Shown piece after piece: positions 62,153 through 64,000 of a stretch of DNA of 64,000 nt. Location: the NCBI RefSeq assembly GCF_029846275.1, contig NZ_JARVWS010000002.1, forward strand, positions 62,001-126,000. The letters are read 5' to 3'. The notes under the pieces are model-generated. The model saw nothing but the letters and a program-made list of their open reading frames with translations, ran no database searches and was not told where the DNA came from. The position numbers and the translations under genes were made by a program. Positions within the stretch are counted from its first letter, which is position 1. Each line of letters opens with the position of its first letter. The stretch comes from Nocardioides sp. CER19. Its GTDB lineage: Bacteria > Actinomycetota > Actinomycetes > Propionibacteriales > Nocardioidaceae.

Positions 62153-64000
62153 ATCAGCTCCTCGATCGCGTTCGCCACCTCGGCGGAGGTCAGCGGCAGT
62201 CCGCGCACCACGTTGAGCCCGACCGCGTCGACGAGGTAGCGGGCACGCAGCAGCAGGGACAGCTGGCCGAGGTTCATCTCGGGGACCAGCACCCGGTCGT
62301 AGCGGCTCAGGATGTCGCCGAGGTCGCGCGGCAGCGGGTTGAGGTGGCGCAGGTGCACCTGGGCGACCTCGTGGCCGGCCTCGCGGACCAGGCGGATGCC
62401 GGCCGCGATCGGTCCGTACGTCGACCCCCAGCCGACCACCAGGACCTGCGCGCTGCCCGAGGGATCGTCGACGACCAGCGGTGCGAGCGAGTCGGCGACC
62501 CGCTCCACCTTCGCTGCGCGGGTGCGCACCATCAGGTCGTGGTTGGCCGGGTCGTAGGAGATGTTGCCGTGGCCGTCGCCCTTCTCGAGACCGCCGATGC
62601 GGTGCTCGAGGCCCGGGGTGCCCGGCACCGCCCAGGGCCGGGCGAGCGTCGCCTGGTCGCGCAGGTAGGGCCAGAACGTGTCCGCCCCGTTCGCCGAGCC
62701 CGGCGAGGTGTGGTTGGGCTCGGTCGCGAACGCCGGGTCGATCTCCGGTAGGTCCGCCACGTCGGGGACCCGCCACGGCTCGGAGCCGTTGGCGAGGTAG
62801 CCGTCGGAGAGCAGCATGACCGGGGTGCGGTAGGTGATGGCGATCCGCGCCGCCTCCAGCGCGGCGTCGAAGCAGTCCGACGGCGTGGAGGGCGCGACGA
62901 TCGGCAGCGGCGCCTCGCCGTTGCGGCCGAACATGGCCTGCAGCAGGTCGGCCTGCTCGGTCTTGGTCGGCAGCCCGGTCGAGGGACCGCCGCGCTGCAC
63001 GTCGACGACGACCAGCGGGAGCTCCAGCGTCACGGCCAGCCCGATCGCCTCGGACTTCAGCGCCACGCCCGGACCCGAGGTGGTCGTCACGCCGAGCGAG
63101 CCGGCGTACGCCGCCCCGAGGGCCGCCCCGATCCCGGCGATCTCGTCCTCGGCCTGGAACGTCGTCACGCCCATGCCCTTGTGCTTCGACAGCTCGTGGA
63201 GGATGTCGGAGGCGGGCGTGATCGGGTAGGAGCCGAGGAAGAGCGGCAGCCCCGAGCGCACGGCGGCGGCGACCAGCCCGGAGGCTAGCGCCAGGTTGCC
63301 GGTGATGTTGCGGTAGGTGCCCGGCGCCTGCGGGGCGGGCGCGACCTCGTAGCGGACCGCGAACGTCTCGGTCGTCTCGCCGAAGTTCCAGCCGGTCGTG
63401 AACGCGGTGACGTTGGCGTCGCGGATGTGCGGCGCCCGCCCGAACCGGCGTTCGAGGAACGTGACCGTCGGCTCCGTGGGCCGGCCGTAGAGCCAGGACA
63501 ACAGCCCGAGGGCGAACATGTTCTTGGCCCGGGCGGCGTCCTTGCGGGACAGGCCGAACTCCTTGACCGCCTCGACCGTCATCCCCGTGAGGTCGACGGC
63601 GTGGACCTGGTAGTTGCTGAGCAGCTGCTCGTCCTCGAGCGGGTCGCCGTCGTAGCCGGCCTTCTGGAGGTTGCGCGCGGTGAAGTCGTGGGTGTCGACG
63701 ATGATCGTCGCGCCCTTGGGGAGGTCGGCGAGGTTCGCCTTGAGGGCCGCGGGGTTCATCGCGACCAGGACGTCGGGCGCGTCCCCGGCGGTGAGGATCT
63801 GGTGGTCGGCGAAGTGGACCTGGAAGGACGAGACGCCGGGGATCGTGCCCTGCGGCGCGCGGATCTCGGCGGGGAAGTTGGGCAGCGTCATCAGGTCGTT
63901 GCCGAAGACCGCCGACTCCTGGGTGAACCGGTCGCCGGTGAGCTGCATCCCGTCGCCTGAGTCTCCTGCGAAGCGAATGACGACGCGGTCGAGCCGCGTG
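62149..64000 (-). CDS. korA: 2-oxoacid:acceptor oxidoreductase subunit alpha (partial, 5' end outside window)
   Basis: At least 617 residues fall in the window. The frame is open to the edge, and the conserved N-terminal stretch RVVIRFAGDSGDGMQLTGDR lies upstream of the first in-window ATG (63948), so the true start is beyond 64000. This is a gamma-alpha fusion: N-terminal gamma domain (FQVHFADHQILTAGDAPDVLV), then the alpha domain (ITGNLALASGLVAAAVRSG, GSYPITPASDILHELSKH, TSGPGVALKSEAIGLAV). Coupled to korB. Electrons would go to ferredoxin. Confidence 0.93.
   Translation of the reverse strand, partial: TRLDRVVIRFAGDSGDGMQLTGDRFTQESAVFGNDLMTLPNFPAEIRAPQGTIPGVSSFQVHFADHQILTAGDAPDVLVAMNPAALKANLADLPKGATIIVDTHDFTARNLQKAGYDGDPLEDEQLLSNYQVHAVDLTGMTVEAVKEFGLSRKDAARAKNMFALGLLSWLYGRPTEPTVTFLERRFGRAPHIRDANVTAFTTGWNFGETTETFAVRYEVAPAPQAPGTYRNITGNLALASGLVAAAVRSGLPLFLGSYPITPASDILHELSKHKGMGVTTFQAEDEIAGIGAALGAAYAGSLGVTTTSGPGVALKSEAIGLAVTLELPLVVVDVQRGGPSTGLPTKTEQADLLQAMFGRNGEAPLPIVAPSTPSDCFDAALEAARIAITYRTPVMLLSDGYLANGSEPWRVPDVADLPEIDPAFATEPNHTSPGSANGADTFWPYLRDQATLARPWAVPGTPGLEHRIGGLEKGDGHGNISYDPANHDLMVRTRAAKVERVADSLAPLVVDDPSGSAQVLVVGWGSTYGPIAAGIRLVREAGHEVAQVHLRHLNPLPRDLGDILSRYDRVLVPEMNLGQLSLLLRARYLVDAVGLNVVRGLPLTSAEVANAIEELM

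Noticed and set aside
63946..63948. ATG as start of korA
   Set aside because: The conserved RFAGDSGDG motif lies upstream in the same open frame up to the window edge, so this Met is internal.

Overview
The window is high-GC chromosomal DNA from an aerobic actinobacterium. Nocardioides or a close relative in the Propionibacteriales is the best guess. This rests on GC content, frequent GTG starts with ATGA/GTGA gene overlaps, a menaquinone-only quinone pathway, and the gene order sigma factor - HAD - glutaredoxin - rex - hemACDB - hemL - cytochrome c biogenesis - men - nuo, which resembles Streptomyces. A short dispersed element of a type I associate with Nocardioidaceae also occurs. No tRNA, rRNA, transposase, prophage or CRISPR array was seen.

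Layout. 1-3309: partial BldN/SigK-type ECF sigma factor, HAD phosphatase, acyl-CoA ligase, glutaredoxin-like protein. 3337-9056: Rex operator and rex-hemA-hemC-cobA/hemD-hemB. 9070-16498: secreted lytic transglycosylase, then hemL, a histidine phosphatase and the system II cytochrome c operon (resA-ccdA-resB-ccsB). 16502-29817: menA, menE-menC-menD, menF and menG mixed with two paralogous MFS transporters, an ArsR/SRPBCC module, a metallo-beta-lactamase-fold protein, YciI and small membrane proteins. 29825-46441: strong terminator, Rex operator, complete nuoA-N and a polyprenyl diphosphate synthase. 46525-48126: ene-reductase with divergent MerR. 48136-55857: IclR and the hut cluster hutH-hutU-M20 hydrolase-hutF-hutI. 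55916-60121: LacI, FGGY kinase and fucose-isomerase-like genes. 60248-64000: rarD, korB and partial korA.

The first 46 kb largely builds one respiratory chain: heme, covalent cytochrome c, menaquinone (ring, tail, joining and methylation) and the proton-pumping NADH dehydrogenase. The NADH/NAD+ sensor Rex is encoded here, and Rex-like operators lie upstream of both rex-hem and nuo.

Main oddities: (i) nuo has taken up short palindromic repeats at several places, most read in frame as protein in NuoE, F, G, H and J, and a 62-bp insertion separates nuoD from nuoE; (ii) NuoG lacks all four cysteines of the N7 cluster at exactly the N7 spacing; (iii) the histidine pathway makes N-formylglutamate but has an M20 hydrolase where a deformylase is needed; (iv) many regulator genes carry recognisable paired or positioned operators; (v) several genes appear to be leaderless. 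Function calls rest on motifs and family knowledge read by eye; no database search was run.
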